This document shows positions 25,738 to 26,847 of a DNA stretch of 26,847 nucleotides, one piece after another. The notes beneath the pieces were generated by a model. That model saw only the letters and a list, made by a program, of their open reading frames with translations, did no database searches and was not told the origin of the DNA. The stretch covers positions 1 through 26,847 of the forward strand of contig CALZJV010000064.1 in assembly GCA_945787595.1 (NCBI GenBank), in the 5' to 3' direction. Both the position numbers and the translations under genes were made by a program. This stretch comes from an uncultured Desulfobacterales bacterium. Its GTDB lineage: Bacteria > Desulfobacterota > Desulfobacteria > Desulfobacterales > JAFDCJ01. How positions within the stretch are numbered: the stretch's first letter is position 1; the number at the start of each line of letters is the position of its first letter.

Positions 25738-26277
25738 TCAATTCCGGAAGGGCATACCCAACAACCGAAGAAGTTCTTTTCCCTCTTCATCGTTTTGGGC
25801 TGATGTCACTACGCTAATATTAAGCCCCTTGATTCTGTCAATTTTGTCGTAATCAATCTCGGGGAATATAATGTGTTCTTTGATCCCCAAAGAATAGTTG
25901 CCGCGGCCATCGAACGCCTTACCCGAAATACCCCGGAAGTCCCGAACACGGGGGAGAGCGACATTCACCAGCTTATAGTAAAAGTCGTACATGCGATTAC
26001 GCCGCAAAGTCACCATGCACCCGATCGGCATTCCTTCCCTCAGTTTAAATGCGGCAATTGATTTTTTAGCCCGAGTTATCACCGGATGCTGACCGGCAAT
26101 GGTTTGAAGCTCTTCAGCCGCGGAGTCCAGCAGCTTGATGTTTTGAATCGCCTCTCCCAGCCCCATGTTCAAAACAACTTTTTCCAGTTTAGGAACCTGC
26201 ATGATGTTCTTATAGTTGAAAGTTTTGATCAGCTTTGGAACTGTTTCTTTTTCGTAAAACTCTTTTAGTTGTGACAT
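25738..26277 (-). CDS. rplE: 50S ribosomal protein L5
   Basis: L5 binds 5S rRNA and contacts P-site tRNA. Blocks: [59 protein letters not shown]. It has 179 residues. GGAGGTTCAGA precedes ATG 26277. Confidence 0.98.
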   Translation of the reverse strand: MSQLKEFYEKETVPKLIKTFNYKNIMQVPKLEKVVLNMGLGEAIQNIKLLDSAAEELQTIAGQHPVITRAKKSIAAFKLREGMPIGCMVTLRRNRMYDFYYKLVNVALPRVRDFRGISGKAFDGRGNYSLGIKEHIIFPEIDYDKIDRIKGLNISVVTSAQNDEEGKELLRLLGMPFRN

Positions 26278-26299
26278 TCTGAACCTCCGGCTCCCACAT

Positions 26300-26629
26300 C
26301 TATGTATCCAGCGCTTCGTTGCATTTCACACAGACACGAACCTTATTTCCATCCTCCAGCCGCTGCATCTTAATCCGTGCGGGGCCAACACATTTGCCAC
26401 ACATCACCATGACATTGGACCATTGGATCGGCATTTCTTTTTCAATAATCCCGCCCTGTTTGTTTTGGTTGGTCGGCTTGCTGTGACGCTTGACCATATT
26501 TATTTTTTCGACCAGGATGCGATTTTTCTTGCGATCGACTTTAAGGACTTTACCGATTTTTCCTTGATCCTTGCCGACAATGACTTTTACCTTATCGTCT
26601 TTTTTTATGTAGCACTTATTTGTCAACAT
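26300..26629 (-). CDS. rplX: 50S ribosomal protein L24
   Basis: L24 is an early assembly initiator. The KOW motif is in [20 protein letters not shown]. The C-terminal part has four cysteines (VMCGKC and [10 protein letters not shown]) in a zinc-ribbon-like pattern, seen in many L24 proteins. ATG 26629 (109 residues) is preferred: AGGA is 8-9 nt away, but only 2 nt from the upstream ATG 26635. Confidence 0.96.
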   Translation of the reverse strand: MLTNKCYIKKDDKVKVIVGKDQGKIGKVLKVDRKKNRILVEKINMVKRHSKPTNQNKQGGIIEKEMPIQWSNVMVMCGKCVGPARIKMQRLEDGNKVRVCVKCNEALDT

Positions 26630-26651
26630 AAGCATTATCCTAAAAAAATTT

Positions 26652-26741
26652 GAATTGACGAATGACGAGTTAAGGAATTCTATCGAATTAAAATAAAGAC
26701 AAAATACCCTAAATATTCATTATTCATTCGTCAATCTTCAT
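26652..26741. repeat. Inverted 7-nt unit element in the rplN-rplX spacer, with shared core
   Basis: Left arm: ATTGACG, AATGACG (26654-26667). Core 26668-26689 contains AGTTAAGGAATTCTATCG. The right arm about 26712-26741 is AATATTC, ATTATTC, ATTCGTC, AATCTTC. TTGACGAATGA (26655-26665) pairs perfectly with TCATTCGTCAA (26724-26734). The block 26659-26689 is the reverse complement of 11713-11743 with two differences. In gene direction the array starts directly at the rplN stop. Confidence 0.85.
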
Positions 26742-26847
26742 TTATAAAACCTCCGGTGCCAGTGATATGATTTTCATAAACCGTTTGGCGCGCAACTCCC
26801 GGGCTACGGGTCCGAAAATACGGGTGCCGATGGGTTCTCTAGCCGCA
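26742..26847 (-). CDS. rplN: 50S ribosomal protein L14, C-terminal part (runs off the window)
   Basis: The last 34 codons of L14 are present: [34 protein letters not shown] and a TAA stop at 26742-26744. The 5' part lies beyond base 26847. Position ahead of rplX is the normal spc-operon order. Confidence 0.96.
   Translation of the reverse strand, partial: AAREPIGTRIFGPVARELRAKRFMKIISLAPEVL

Overview
The window looks like chromosome of an anaerobic member of the Desulfobacterota (a Desulfobacterales-like, probably sulfate-reducing, bacterium). This is an inference from gene content: an ETF/ETF:quinone oxidoreductase set, a glutaryl-CoA-dehydrogenase-like enzyme resembling the Desulfococcus multivorans type as I remember it, and spacers full of short permuted repeats of a kind I associate with these genomes. 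No taxonomic search was possible.

Layout. (1) 1-890: left-edge repeat array, a hairpin terminator and an orphan fragment of an ETF-QO ferredoxin domain. (2) 891-13350: a catabolic block. The ETF-QO gene on the plus strand converges on a long minus-strand series which, in transcription order, is: stand-alone response regulator, CoA-transferase A and B, a five-gene branched-chain-amino-acid-type ABC importer (livK-livH-livM-livG-livF), an acyl-CoA (glutaryl-CoA) dehydrogenase, etfB and etfA. Together these can import an acid, activate it with CoA, oxidise it and pass electrons through EtfAB and ETF-QO to the quinone pool. Glutarate or a related dicarboxylate is the best guess for the substrate. 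(3) 13351-14250: a decayed stretch with hairpins, a repeat pair and the C-terminal remnant of a phenylacetate-CoA-ligase-type gene. (4) 14251-16810: a plus-strand three-gene unit (hexapeptide acyltransferase, glycosyltransferase, thioredoxin-fold/HEAT protein). (5) 17021-26847: the spc and alpha ribosomal-protein operons on the minus strand, from the 3' end of rplN to rplQ, ending at a strong terminator.

Two ribosomal-region genes are broken. infA loses everything after codon 45, exactly where a repeat array begins. rpsH has an internal deletion with a frameshift. adk and map are absent between secY and infA.

The most unusual signal is a family of intergenic elements made of two inverted arms. 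Each arm is a tandem array of degenerate 7- or 8-nt units (for example ATTGACG/ATTCGTC, TTGATTAG/CTATTCAA, GGCCCGTT/AACCGGCT). The unit differs between elements, but the architecture repeats. In several cases the first arm starts at or within about a dozen bases of a stop codon. Two distant copies share a nearly identical 31-bp core. These elements enlarge the spacers of a normally compact ribosomal operon, and one appears to have removed the end of infA.
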